Assembly: GCA_020852955.1 (NCBI GenBank)
Contig: JADYZW010000006.1
Coordinates: 24,738 to 88,737, forward strand
Origin: Deltaproteobacteria bacterium
GTDB taxonomy: Bacteria; Desulfobacterota; Binatia; UTPRO1
Length of the DNA: 64,000 bases
Direction of reading: 5' to 3'
The notes under the pieces are model-generated. The model did no database searches, was not told the DNA's origin, and saw only the letters and a list, made by a program, of their open reading frames with translations. The position numbers and the translations under genes are program-made. Below, one piece after another: positions 8,937 to 17,047 of this stretch (position 1 is the first letter of the stretch; the number at the start of each line of letters is the position of its first letter).

Positions 8937-10433
8937 TCAACGGACAGCCGGCGCGGGCGGACGCTCGAGGAGCGCGAGGATGCCGTGGCGGACGCGGATC
9001 TCCGCGCCGACCTCGCGCGCGACGCGCTCGGCCTCCTGCTCGCGGGCGACGATGGCGGCTCCCGGCTCGGCCTCCTCCGCACAGCGCACGCGGCAGGTTC
9101 GCAAGAGCGCCGGCCCGTAGAAACCGATGATCTTTCCGAGCTGCGGCTCGCCGTACTGCACCGCATGAGTGAGCCAGACCGGACGATCACGCGGCAGGGC
9201 CGCCGCGATCGCGAGCCCCGACGCGCTGTGCTCGCGCTGTGAGCGCGAGACGTGCTCCCCGACGATCACGACGACGAGGGCCGCGATGGCCGCCGCGCCG
9301 AGGAGCGCGACCGGCAGCGCCCGCACGCGCCGCGCGGCCCGGTGGAGCGCGAACCCGGCGGCGGCGGCGAGCGCCGGATAGAGCTGGAAAAGGTAGCGGC
9401 TCTTCTTGCCGGCGGCGGCCGAGATCACGACCAGCACGATCGCGCCGTAGACGAGCCAGAGGCGCGCCCCGAGCGATGTCCGCCCGGCGCGTCCCAGGAG
9501 CACGAGACCGACCGCCGCGACCGGCAACCACGGCCAGTACGTTCGCGCGAGCTTCGAGAAGTACCAGAAGGGGCCTCGGCCGAGCGTGCTCGGCTCGAGC
9601 AGCACCTGGCCGATCTGGCCTCCGAAGTACCCGCGCGCGAAGTCGCTGCCCTCGTCGAGCCGGGCCGCGAGCCACGGACCGACGGTCGCGAACACCAGCA
9701 CCACGCCGAGAGCGCTCCACCTCGAGAACACGCGGCGCGCCAGGACGCCGGAGTGCGCCCAGAGCACGACGGCGACGGCGACCGGAAAGAGCCCCTGCGG
9801 CCCCTTCGCGAACCAGCCGCCGATCGCCGCGATCGCGAGCCCCAGGATCGCGCTCGGCTCGGCGACCGAGCGATGCGCCGCGAGGAGGCCGAGCAGCACC
9901 CATGCCGTGACCAGGGTCTCGAGGTGCACCCCCCGGCTCCAGTGCGCGACCTCGGGCGTCGTCACGTAGACGAGCGCCGCGAAGAACGCGACCTCCCAGC
10001 CGCCGAGGGTCCGGCGCACGAGCGCGTACACGAGCAGCGTGCAGGCGACGCCGAGCAGACCCGGCGCGAGCACCGCGGTGAAGGTGGTCCGTCCGGCGGC
10101 CGCGAAGACGAGCGCGTTCACCCAGAAGTGCAGCGGCGGCTTGTTGACGTACGGCACGCCGTTGAAGGTGAGATGCGTCCACTCGCCGGTCTCGAGCACC
10201 GTGCGCGCGATGGTCGCGTACATCGCCGGGTCGCCGTCGAGCGGCACGCGCGCGACGCCGCCGAGGCCGAGCGCGGCCGCGATGACCGCGAGCGCGCTCA
10301 CGTGCGCGCCGGGCCGCGCGATCCAACGCGCGAGGGACGCGAGCCGCCCGGCGGCACCGGGACCGGCCTCGTCGCGCGCCTCCAGGCTCGTTCCGCGTTC
10401 GCGTCCGCCCGTCACCGCGCGCGCTTGTATCAC
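8937..10433 (-). CDS. GT39/ArnT-like integral membrane glycosyltransferase
   Basis: Polytopic membrane protein of about 498 aa in the PMT_2/ArnT family, which transfers sugars from polyprenyl-phosphate donors to lipid or protein acceptors on the outer face of the inner membrane. The signature first periplasmic loop is visible (GDPAMYATIARTV, then NKPPLHFWVNAL), followed by ten or more hydrophobic helices and a soluble C-terminal region. The frame stays open to 10529, which would overlap the divergent methyltransferase start at 10501, so I use GTG 10433; GTG 10415 is also possible, and neither has a good ribosome-binding site. Adjacent to other glycan-related genes. Confidence 0.8.
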   Translation of the reverse strand: MIQARAVTGGRERGTSLEARDEAGPGAAGRLASLARWIARPGAHVSALAVIAAALGLGGVARVPLDGDPAMYATIARTVLETGEWTHLTFNGVPYVNKPPLHFWVNALVFAAAGRTTFTAVLAPGLLGVACTLLVYALVRRTLGGWEVAFFAALVYVTTPEVAHWSRGVHLETLVTAWVLLGLLAAHRSVAEPSAILGLAIAAIGGWFAKGPQGLFPVAVAVVLWAHSGVLARRVFSRWSALGVVLVFATVGPWLAARLDEGSDFARGYFGGQIGQVLLEPSTLGRGPFWYFSKLARTYWPWLPVAAVGLVLLGRAGRTSLGARLWLVYGAIVLVVISAAAGKKSRYLFQLYPALAAAAGFALHRAARRVRALPVALLGAAAIAALVVVIVGEHVSRSQREHSASGLAIAAALPRDRPVWLTHAVQYGEPQLGKIIGFYGPALLRTCRVRCAEEAEPGAAIVAREQEAERVAREVGAEIRVRHGILALLERPPAPAVR

Positions 10434-10500
10434 AGACGGACGCCGCGCCACGTCGGCGCTCGTCTGGCAAGGCCGATTTCGACCTGTTAGATACCCCGCG

Positions 10501-11487
10501 ATGGAATTTCGGGAGCTCGCCCGCATCAACGGCGGCTATGCCGAAGCGCGGATCCTGCACGCCGCCGTGACGCTCGGGCTCTTCGATCGGCTCGACGCGC
10601 CCGGACGCACGGCCGCCGCGATCGCCGCGGCGGCCGGCACCGATCCCCGCGCGACCGAGCTCCTGCTGAACGCGCTGGTCGCAATGCGGGTCGTCCGCAA
10701 AGACGGCGACGTGTTCAAGGAGACCGAGGTCACCCGCACCTACCTGACGACGGCCTCACCCACCTCGTACACGGACTACGTGCGCTTCGACGCATCGCTC
10801 TGGCCCCTCTGGGACCACCTCGCCGAGACCGTGCGCACCGGGAAGCCGGCGCGCGATCCCGACATGTTCCAGGCGAGCTCCGAGGACACCGCGCGCTTCA
10901 TCGACGCGATGGCGAGCATCGTGGCCGCGCGCGGCGACGCGCGCGTGCTGGCCGAGACGCTCGACCTCGGCGGCGTGCGACGGCTCCTCGACGTCGGCGG
11001 CGGTCCCGGCTCCTACGCGATCGAGATGGCGCGCCGCCATCCCCACCTGCGCGCGACCATCTTCGATCTGCCGGGCACGCTTGCCGTCACGCGCCGCTAC
11101 ATCGAGGCGAGCGGGGTCGGCGACCGGATCGAGCTCGTCGCCGGCGACTACCTCCGCGATCCCCTGCCGACTGGCTACGATCTCGTCTTCCTTTCGAACG
11201 TCATCCACGGCGAGGACGAGGAGACCAACCGCGCGCTCATGCGAAAGATCCGCGGCGCGCTCGTCGCGGGCGGACGCGTGATGATCAAGGATCACGTGAC
11301 CGACGAGTCCGGCACGAGCCCGGCGCCGGCCGCGATCTTCTCGATCGCCATGCTGCTCTTCACGCGCGGCCGCGACTACGCCTTCGCCGAGATCCGCGAG
11401 TGGCTGCTCGCCGCCGGCTTCGCACGCGCCGAAGCCGACGTCCTGCCGCCCGGCCTCGTCTCCACGCTGGTCGTCGGCCACGCATGA
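10501..11487 (+). CDS. SAM-dependent O-methyltransferase (acetylserotonin/CrtF type)
   Basis: Cytoplasmic methyltransferase of 328 aa with the two-domain layout of the plant-type O-methyltransferase family. An N-terminal winged-helix dimerisation domain (ARILHAAVTLGLFDRLDAPG, about residues 15-100) precedes a Rossmann domain with the SAM motif LLDVGGGPGSYAIE near residue 162 and the IFDLPGTL acidic loop. The histidine in SNVIHGEDEE matches the general-base position of the family. Its stop overlaps the next ATG by four bases. The acceptor is probably a small hydroxylated metabolite; unknown. Confidence 0.85.
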   Translation: MEFRELARINGGYAEARILHAAVTLGLFDRLDAPGRTAAAIAAAAGTDPRATELLLNALVAMRVVRKDGDVFKETEVTRTYLTTASPTSYTDYVRFDASLWPLWDHLAETVRTGKPARDPDMFQASSEDTARFIDAMASIVAARGDARVLAETLDLGGVRRLLDVGGGPGSYAIEMARRHPHLRATIFDLPGTLAVTRRYIEASGVGDRIELVAGDYLRDPLPTGYDLVFLSNVIHGEDEETNRALMRKIRGALVAGGRVMIKDHVTDESGTSPAPAAIFSIAMLLFTRGRDYAFAEIREWLLAAGFARAEADVLPPGLVSTLVVGHA

Positions 11488-12773
11488 CCGCGGCCGAACG
11501 CAAGGACGGCGGCGCGCGCTTCTGCCCCTCGTGCGGCGAGCGCCTGCAGCCGACGGCTCGCTTCTGCCCGGGCTGTGGACAGGCCGCCGACAGCGCGCCC
11601 GCGGCCGCCGCGAGCCTGCGCGATCAGTGGCCCGGCCTCGTGGTGCTCGGCGTCTTCCTCGCGGCCGGGCTGCTGGTGTGGATCGGCGTCCTCCGGCCGG
11701 GTCCCGCGCCGTCGAGCGCGCCCGGGCGCGGCCGGGCGGCGGCGCCGGCGGGCGGCGGCGCCGGCGGCGGCGTGATGCCGGCCGAGCATCCGCCGGTCGG
11801 CCTGCCCGACGAAGCCAAGGGGTTCGTCTCCCAGCTCGCCGAGAAGGCGAACGCGGCGCCGCAGGACGTCGCCGCGTGGAAGAGCCTCGCGCAGGTGCAG
11901 GCGCGCGCCGCCGAGATGGACCCGAGCTACGGCGAGCAGGCGCTCGCATCGTGGCAGCACGTGCTCTCGATCGCCCCCGCCGACGCCGACGCGATCCGGG
12001 GCCTCGGCAACGCGTACTACGACCGCCAGAAGTTCGACCTGGCCGCGCTGCAGTACGAGCGCTACCTCGCGAAGAACCCCGACGACGCGAGTGTGCGCAC
12101 CGACCTCGCGACCACGTACCTCTACCAACGGCAGGTCGACAAGGCGATCGCGGGCTATCAGCAGGCGATCGCGTCGAAGCCGACGTTCCTACAGGCGCAC
12201 TTCAATCTCGGCCTCGCCTACGAGGCGAAGGGCGAGCGCGAGAAGGCCATGGCCTCGCTCGACAAGGCCCGCGAGCTCGCGACGGACGACGACACGCGGA
12301 CCCGCATCGACCGCGTGAAGACGCAGCTCTCCGCCACGCTTCCGGGCGCGGCGGCCGCGACCATCGCGGCCGGCGGCACCGCGGCGCCGCCGGCGGCCGG
12401 CGCGCCGACGGACGGCGGTATGGCGGGCACGCCGGCGCCGCCGCATCCGGGCGTCGGCGCGCCGCCGGCCGGGGCCGCCGCGGAGAGCGCGGCCGGCACG
12501 GACTTTCCGAGCCGGGTCGAGGCGCAGCTCCGCGCGCACCAGATTCTCGGTCCAAAGATCCGGAGCATCGAGTGGCCCGATCCGACCCGCGCCCGCGTCC
12601 TCGTCGCCGACTTCCCGATGGCGAGCATGCCGGAGTTCGCGCGCACCATGTTCCGCGCGCGCCTCGAGGCCATCCTGTCCGACACCAAGGCGAGGTTCGC
12701 GGTCACCGACCCCCGCACCATCGAGATCGCCGACGCGGCGAGCGGGACCGCGATGGAAACGGTCACGAAGTAG
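11484..12773 (+). CDS. Zinc-ribbon, membrane-anchored TPR protein
   Basis: A 429-aa protein with an N-terminal double-CXXC zinc ribbon (FCPSCGERLQ then FCPGCG), one membrane helix (about residues 50-68), a Gly/Ala/Pro linker and three or four TPR motifs (about 125-275, e.g. ALQYERYLAKNPDD and AHFNLGLAYEAKGEREKA). A second low-complexity linker leads to a folded C-terminal domain of about 90 residues (LRAHQILGPKIRSIEWPDPT onward). The zinc ribbon faces the cytoplasm in the likely topology, leaving the TPRs outside. Start and stop interlock with the neighbouring methyltransferase genes. Probably a scaffold; the exact role is unknown. Confidence 0.75.
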   Translation: MTAAERKDGGARFCPSCGERLQPTARFCPGCGQAADSAPAAAASLRDQWPGLVVLGVFLAAGLLVWIGVLRPGPAPSSAPGRGRAAAPAGGGAGGGVMPAEHPPVGLPDEAKGFVSQLAEKANAAPQDVAAWKSLAQVQARAAEMDPSYGEQALASWQHVLSIAPADADAIRGLGNAYYDRQKFDLAALQYERYLAKNPDDASVRTDLATTYLYQRQVDKAIAGYQQAIASKPTFLQAHFNLGLAYEAKGEREKAMASLDKARELATDDDTRTRIDRVKTQLSATLPGAAAATIAAGGTAAPPAAGAPTDGGMAGTPAPPHPGVGAPPAGAAAESAAGTDFPSRVEAQLRAHQILGPKIRSIEWPDPTRARVLVADFPMASMPEFARTMFRARLEAILSDTKARFAVTDPRTIEIADAASGTAMETVTK

Positions 12774-13514
12774 ATGCAGCCGGACTTCTACGCCGAGTAC
12801 TCGCAGATCGAGGATACGCACTGGTGGTTCCGCGGCCGGCGGGAGATCTTCACGCGCCTCCTGGCGCCGCTCGGTGTGAAGCCGCTGCGCATGCTCGACA
12901 TCGGCTTCGGCACCGGCGCCATGCTGAGGTTCCTCGAGCCGTACGGATCCGTGATCGGGATGGACATGTCGGTCGAGGCGATCCGCTTCGCGCGGACGCG
13001 CGTCGCGTGTCCGATGTTCCTCGGCAGCATCACCCACGTTCCGATCGCCAGCGCCGCCTTCGACCTCGTGACGGCCTTCGACATCGTCGAGCACGTCGAG
13101 GACGACCGCGCGGCGTTCGTCGAGCTGGCCCGCGTCTGCCGCCCGGGCGGCCACGTGCTCGTCACCGTCCCGGCGTTCCAGTTCCTCTGGGGGAACCAGG
13201 ACGTCGTGAGCCATCACCGGCGCCGCTACACGCGCGCCGAGCTCGGCGCGCGCATGCGATCCGCGGGTCTCGCGCCCCGCCGCTTGTCGTACTTCAACGC
13301 GATCCTCTTCCCGGTGGTCGCCGCCGTGCGGGTCGCGCGCCGGCTGCGCGGCGAGCCGCCGTCCGACGAGGTGAAGTCGGACTTCACGATGACGAAGCCC
13401 GGGCCCGTGAACGACGCCCTGGCGCGCGTCTTCGGCGCCGAAGGGCGCTGGCTCGCGCGCTGGCGGCTGCCCGTCGGCGTGTCCCTCGTCTGCCTCGCCG
13501 AGCGTCCGGCCTAG
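12774..13514 (+). CDS. Class I SAM-dependent methyltransferase
   Basis: A 246-aa methyltransferase whose ATG directly follows the preceding stop codon. SAM motif I (MLDIGFGTGAMLRFL, around residue 40), the VIGMDMS acidic motif, and the post-motif AFDIVEHVEDDRAAFVEL and RPGGHVLVTVPAF segments are typical of Methyltransf_11/23 enzymes found in O-antigen and capsule clusters. The SHHRRRY motif is frequent in that subgroup. The position between a TPR scaffold and a GT2 transferase suggests modification of a lipid-linked sugar or glycan. Confidence 0.85.
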   Translation: MQPDFYAEYSQIEDTHWWFRGRREIFTRLLAPLGVKPLRMLDIGFGTGAMLRFLEPYGSVIGMDMSVEAIRFARTRVACPMFLGSITHVPIASAAFDLVTAFDIVEHVEDDRAAFVELARVCRPGGHVLVTVPAFQFLWGNQDVVSHHRRRYTRAELGARMRSAGLAPRRLSYFNAILFPVVAAVRVARRLRGEPPSDEVKSDFTMTKPGPVNDALARVFGAEGRWLARWRLPVGVSLVCLAERPA

Positions 13515-13516
13515 CC

Positions 13517-14515
13517 ATGGCGTCGAGCGAGCCCGGGAGCGAGCGCATGGGCGCCTCGACCGCCGCGGCGAGCGCGGCTCCGGAGCTGTCGGTGATCGTC
13601 CCGACCTTCAACGAGCGCGCCGTGCTCCCGGAACTGCTCCAGCGGCTCGTCGCCGTGCTGGAAGAGGCGGCGCCCGACTACGAGATCGTGTTCGTCGACG
13701 ACGGCTCGATCGACGAGTCGCCCGCGATCCTCCTCGATGCCGCCGACCGGAACGCGCGGCTCCGCGTCCTGCGCTTCAGCCGGAACTTCGGCCACCAGGC
13801 CGCGGTGACGGCCGGCATCGAGCACGCGCGCGGCCGCGCCGTGGTCGTGATCGACGCCGACCTGCAGGACCCGCCGGAGGTGATTCCGGAGCTCGTCGCC
13901 AAGTGGCGCGAGGGATGGGAGGTGGTGTCGGCCGTGCGCACCGAACGCCCCGGTGAGAGCGCGCTCCGGCTCTTCCTCATCCGCACTTTCTACCGGGTGC
14001 TGAAACGAATCGCGTCCGTCGACATGACGCCCGACGTCGGCGACTTCCGCCTGCTCGACCGCCGCGTCGCCGACGCCCTCAATCGGATGCCGGAACGCAA
14101 TCGCTACGTTCGCGGGCTCATTCGCTGGCTCGGCTTCCGCCACGCCGAAGTCGGGTACAAGCGCGCCGAGCGCTTCGCGGGCGAGACGAAGTATCCCTAT
14201 ACCAAGCTCGTCCGCCTGGCGCTCGACGGCGTGACCGCATTCTCGACCTTCCCGCTGCAGCTCGTCGCGTGGATGGGCTTCGCCGTCTTCGGATTGAGCC
14301 TGCTCCTCGCCGCCTACGGGATCGTCGGCCGCCTCTTCGGCGGCGCGACGCCCCCGGGGTGGACGTCGGTGTTCGTCGCCGTCGCCCTCCTCTCCGGCAT
14401 CCAGCTCGTCGCGCTCGGCATCCTCGGCGCCTACGTGAGCCGCATCTTCGAAGAAGTGAAAGGCCGGCCGCTCTACGTGATCGCGACCGACACCGCCCGC
14501 GACCGCGAGCGGTAG
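13517..14515 (+). CDS. GT2 polyprenyl-phosphate glycosyltransferase (GtrB/ArnC/DPM1-like)
   Basis: A 332-aa family 2 glycosyltransferase that would make a polyprenyl-phosphate-linked sugar at the cytoplasmic membrane face. The GT-A domain shows LSVIVPTFNE, FVDDGSIDES and the metal-binding IDADLQDPP, then GDFRLLDRRV and the RNRYVRGLIRWLGF motif typical of GtrB/ArnC enzymes. Two C-terminal membrane helices (about residues 248-275 and 285-312) match the family. Its product could be the donor for the ArnT-like transferase at 8937-10433, a pairing well known for lipid A and protein glycosylation; that link is inference. Confidence 0.9.
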   Translation: MASSEPGSERMGASTAAASAAPELSVIVPTFNERAVLPELLQRLVAVLEEAAPDYEIVFVDDGSIDESPAILLDAADRNARLRVLRFSRNFGHQAAVTAGIEHARGRAVVVIDADLQDPPEVIPELVAKWREGWEVVSAVRTERPGESALRLFLIRTFYRVLKRIASVDMTPDVGDFRLLDRRVADALNRMPERNRYVRGLIRWLGFRHAEVGYKRAERFAGETKYPYTKLVRLALDGVTAFSTFPLQLVAWMGFAVFGLSLLLAAYGIVGRLFGGATPPGWTSVFVAVALLSGIQLVALGILGAYVSRIFEEVKGRPLYVIATDTARDRER

Positions 14516-14651
14516 CCCCCTCGACGCCGGCGGCGCCGGCGGCAGTCGTCGCGTCGCCCCCGCGCCCGCGGCGGCGTCCCGAGGAGACGGGACCCGCGTC
14601 CCGGGCCCTTCTTGGTTGACTGGACCGATCGCGTGGGTGGAGAGTGCGTCC

Positions 14652-15287
14652 ATGACCACTCGAGAACGGCTCGTGATGTTCGTCGGCGCGACCCTGCTGA
14701 TCGTCGCGTCGGGGCAGGGAGCGGCTCAGGAGCGGGACCACCTCACCTGCTTCACGGTCAAGGACCTCGACGCCACCGCGGCGCCGGCGATCGCGCGCCT
14801 GGAGCACCAGCTCGGCACCGCGACCGACTGCAAGGTCGCCGCCCGCACCCGCCTGCTTTGCGAGGAGAGCGCCGTCAACGACGGCGACGACCCGAACGGC
14901 GGCCCCGCGCAGCGCTTCCTCTGCCACCGCGTGAAGTGCACGACCGCCACGCCGCCCGTGAAGGGCCGGCAGCTCTCCGTTGCCGACGGCGCCACGCCGT
15001 CGGGCCGGTTGCTCGTGCTCGGGCGCGAGGAGATGGTCTGCGCGCCGTTCGCGCTCACGGGCGTCGGGAGCGGCTCGACGTGCAGGGGCAACGATGAGTG
15101 CCCGGCCAGCGCCTATTGCGCGAAGGGCCGCGGGCGCTGTGACGACAACGGATCGTGCGCCGTCCGCCCGAGCGCCTGCGTGCAGGTCTACGACCCCGTC
15201 TGCGGGTGCGACGGCCTGACCTACTCGAACGCCTGCGTCGCGGCGAGCCTCGGAGCGAACGTCGATCGTCGAGGCGCCTGCCCGTGA
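14652..15287 (+). CDS. Secreted cysteine-rich protein with Kazal-type domain
   Basis: A 211-aa exported protein: N-terminal signal peptide (cleavage near residue 25), an unknown cysteine-containing domain (about 30-140), then a cysteine-rich segment (TCRGNDECPASAYCAKGRG) and a C-terminal Kazal-like domain with the conserved VCGCDGLTYSNAC core. Kazal domains in animals inhibit serine proteases; bacterial copies are found in secreted proteins of Myxococcota-like and marine bacteria, mostly untested. ATG 14652 is chosen because the signal peptide starts there. The GC-rich gap before it (14516-14651) contains a small CCGGCG/CGCCGG hairpin without a T tract. Confidence 0.8.
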   Translation: MTTRERLVMFVGATLLIVASGQGAAQERDHLTCFTVKDLDATAAPAIARLEHQLGTATDCKVAARTRLLCEESAVNDGDDPNGGPAQRFLCHRVKCTTATPPVKGRQLSVADGATPSGRLLVLGREEMVCAPFALTGVGSGSTCRGNDECPASAYCAKGRGRCDDNGSCAVRPSACVQVYDPVCGCDGLTYSNACVAASLGANVDRRGACP

Positions 15288-15337
15288 AGCCCGGGCGCTG
15301 GCCGGGCCAATCTTCGGGTCGGTAGCGGCGCGCGGCG

Positions 15338-16057
15338 CTACATCGTCACGGCCGCCAGCCACTCCACGAGCGGCGCCGCCTTCTTCGCGCGCGCCACGAG
15401 TTCGTCGACGAGCTTCGGCGACGTGAGGAGCGCGCGTCCGGGCCCGGGAAACGACACGATCAAGCCCTTCCGGCGCAGGAGATCGGCACGCGGATGCCCG
15501 GGATCGAAGCCGCGCGGGACCCGCCGCGTCTCCTCGTACGAGCCGACGGTGAAGCCGGCGCGTCCGAGGGAGCCGACGATCCTCGCGATCTCCGCGCCCT
15601 GCTTCGCGTCGTCGACGGCGGCGCGGAAGCGCCGCAGCTGCTCGCCGTCCATCATGTACTGCCCTGCGCACGCGAAGAACTCGCGAGCAGCGACGTGGAG
15701 GTAGAGCGCCGCCGCGCCCGACGGACCGGCGTCGCTCCCTGCGATCCCGAGATAGCCGCCGATGTGGGTCTTGTACGGCGATTTGTCCTTCGAGAACCGC
15801 ACGTCACGATAGATACGGAACACCTTCGGCGCGGCGATCTCCTCGTGGGCGTAACGCGGCGCGAGCTTCTCGCGAACGGCGGCGAGGAGCGCCTTCATCG
15901 GCGCCAGCCAGCCTGCCTCGTACTCGTCGCGGTTCGCGGCGAACCACTCGCGGTCCTGGTTCCTAGCGAGCTTCGCGAAGAAGCGCGCCTCGCGGTCGGC
16001 GAACCCGACGAAGCGCGCGGTCGATCCCGCGGCGTCGGATCGCTTGGTCTTCGGCAT
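15338..16057 (-). CDS. DUF2461 (TIGR02453) family protein
   Basis: A 239-aa soluble protein of the DUF2461 family. Diagnostic segments are visible: FFAKLARNQDREWFAANRDEY, the PKVFRIYRDVRFSKDKSPYK core around residue 90, and YLHVAAREFFACAGQYMMDG. The family is widespread in bacteria and fungi and has no established biochemical function. The start is ATG 16057; an upstream ATG at 16093 would add twelve residues without similarity. It stands alone, convergent with the Kazal-domain gene and divergent from the AAA ATPase. Confidence 0.88.
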   Translation of the reverse strand: MPKTKRSDAAGSTARFVGFADREARFFAKLARNQDREWFAANRDEYEAGWLAPMKALLAAVREKLAPRYAHEEIAAPKVFRIYRDVRFSKDKSPYKTHIGGYLGIAGSDAGPSGAAALYLHVAAREFFACAGQYMMDGEQLRRFRAAVDDAKQGAEIARIVGSLGRAGFTVGSYEETRRVPRGFDPGHPRADLLRRKGLIVSFPGPGRALLTSPKLVDELVARAKKAAPLVEWLAAVTM

Positions 16058-16203
16058 GACGCCCGCTGTACGCGCGACGACCGAACGACGCAATGCCCGG
16101 CGGTCGTCCTCGACGCGGGCGGCCGGACGCGGCCGCCGGGTGCGGCGACCCGGCGGCGGCGCGGATTGCTTGGCCGCCGGGCCGCCCCTAGAATCGTGCG
16201 CTC

Positions 16204-16998
16204 ATGGTGGCGCCCTACTACCTCCCGATCGGCGACGAGATCGAGGTCTTCACCGCCGCGTACGCGAAGCGCCTGCCGATCCTCCTCAAGGGACCGACGG
16301 GCTGCGGTAAGACCCGCTTCGTCGAGTACATGGCCGCGAAGCTGCATCCGGAGCGGACGCGCGGCGAACAGCTCGTCACGGTCGCCTGCCACGAGGATCT
16401 GACCGGCAGCGACCTCGTCGGCCGCTACCTCATCGAGGGCGACGCGACCGTGTGGATCGACGGCCCGCTCACGCAGGCGGTGAAGCACGGGGCGATCTGC
16501 TACCTCGACGAGATCGTCGAGGCGCGCAAGGACACGATCGTCCTGATCCATCCCCTCACCGACCACCGCCGCATCCTGCCAATCGACAAGAAGGGCGAGA
16601 TCCTCGAGGCCCACCCCGACTTCCTGCTCGTCATCTCCTACAACCCCGGCTACCAGAGCGTGCTCAAGGATCTGAAGCAGTCCACCCGGCAGCGCTTTGT
16701 GAGCCTCGAGTTCGACTACCCGCCGCGCGACAAGGAAGCGCAGATCGTCGCCCACGAGGGCGCGACCGACATGGACACCGCGCTCGAGCTCGCGACGCTC
16801 GGCGAGAAGGTCCGGAACCTCCGCGGCGGCGGGCTTTCCGAGGGCGTCAGCACGCGCCTCCTCATCTACGCCGCCAAGCTCATCGCAAACGGCATCCCGG
16901 CACGGCGCGCCTGCACGGCCGCGATCAGCCGCTCGCTCACCGACGACGCCGAGATGCGCCGCGCGCTCGACGAAATGGTGGCGTCGATCTTCCCGTAG
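16204..16998 (+). CDS. CbbQ/NirQ/NorQ-type MoxR AAA+ ATPase
   Basis: A 264-aa AAA+ ATPase of the MoxR branch, subgroup CbbQ/NirQ/NorQ. The Walker A is GPTGCGKT (about residue 30), the Walker B is [11 protein letters not shown], and the sensor region reads [12 protein letters not shown]. Such ATPases pair with a VWA protein (CbbO or NorD) to remodel or activate a metalloenzyme: RuBisCO for CbbQO, nitric oxide reductase for NorQD. The partner gene follows 49 bases downstream, but neither client enzyme is in this window, so the target is unknown. Confidence 0.92.
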   Translation: MVAPYYLPIGDEIEVFTAAYAKRLPILLKGPTGCGKTRFVEYMAAKLHPERTRGEQLVTVACHEDLTGSDLVGRYLIEGDATVWIDGPLTQAVKHGAICYLDEIVEARKDTIVLIHPLTDHRRILPIDKKGEILEAHPDFLLVISYNPGYQSVLKDLKQSTRQRFVSLEFDYPPRDKEAQIVAHEGATDMDTALELATLGEKVRNLRGGGLSEGVSTRLLIYAAKLIANGIPARRACTAAISRSLTDDAEMRRALDEMVASIFP

Positions 16999-17047
16999 AA
17001 CGAAGATCCGACGGTCGAGAAAGGCTCGGACGTGAGCGACGAAGTCG

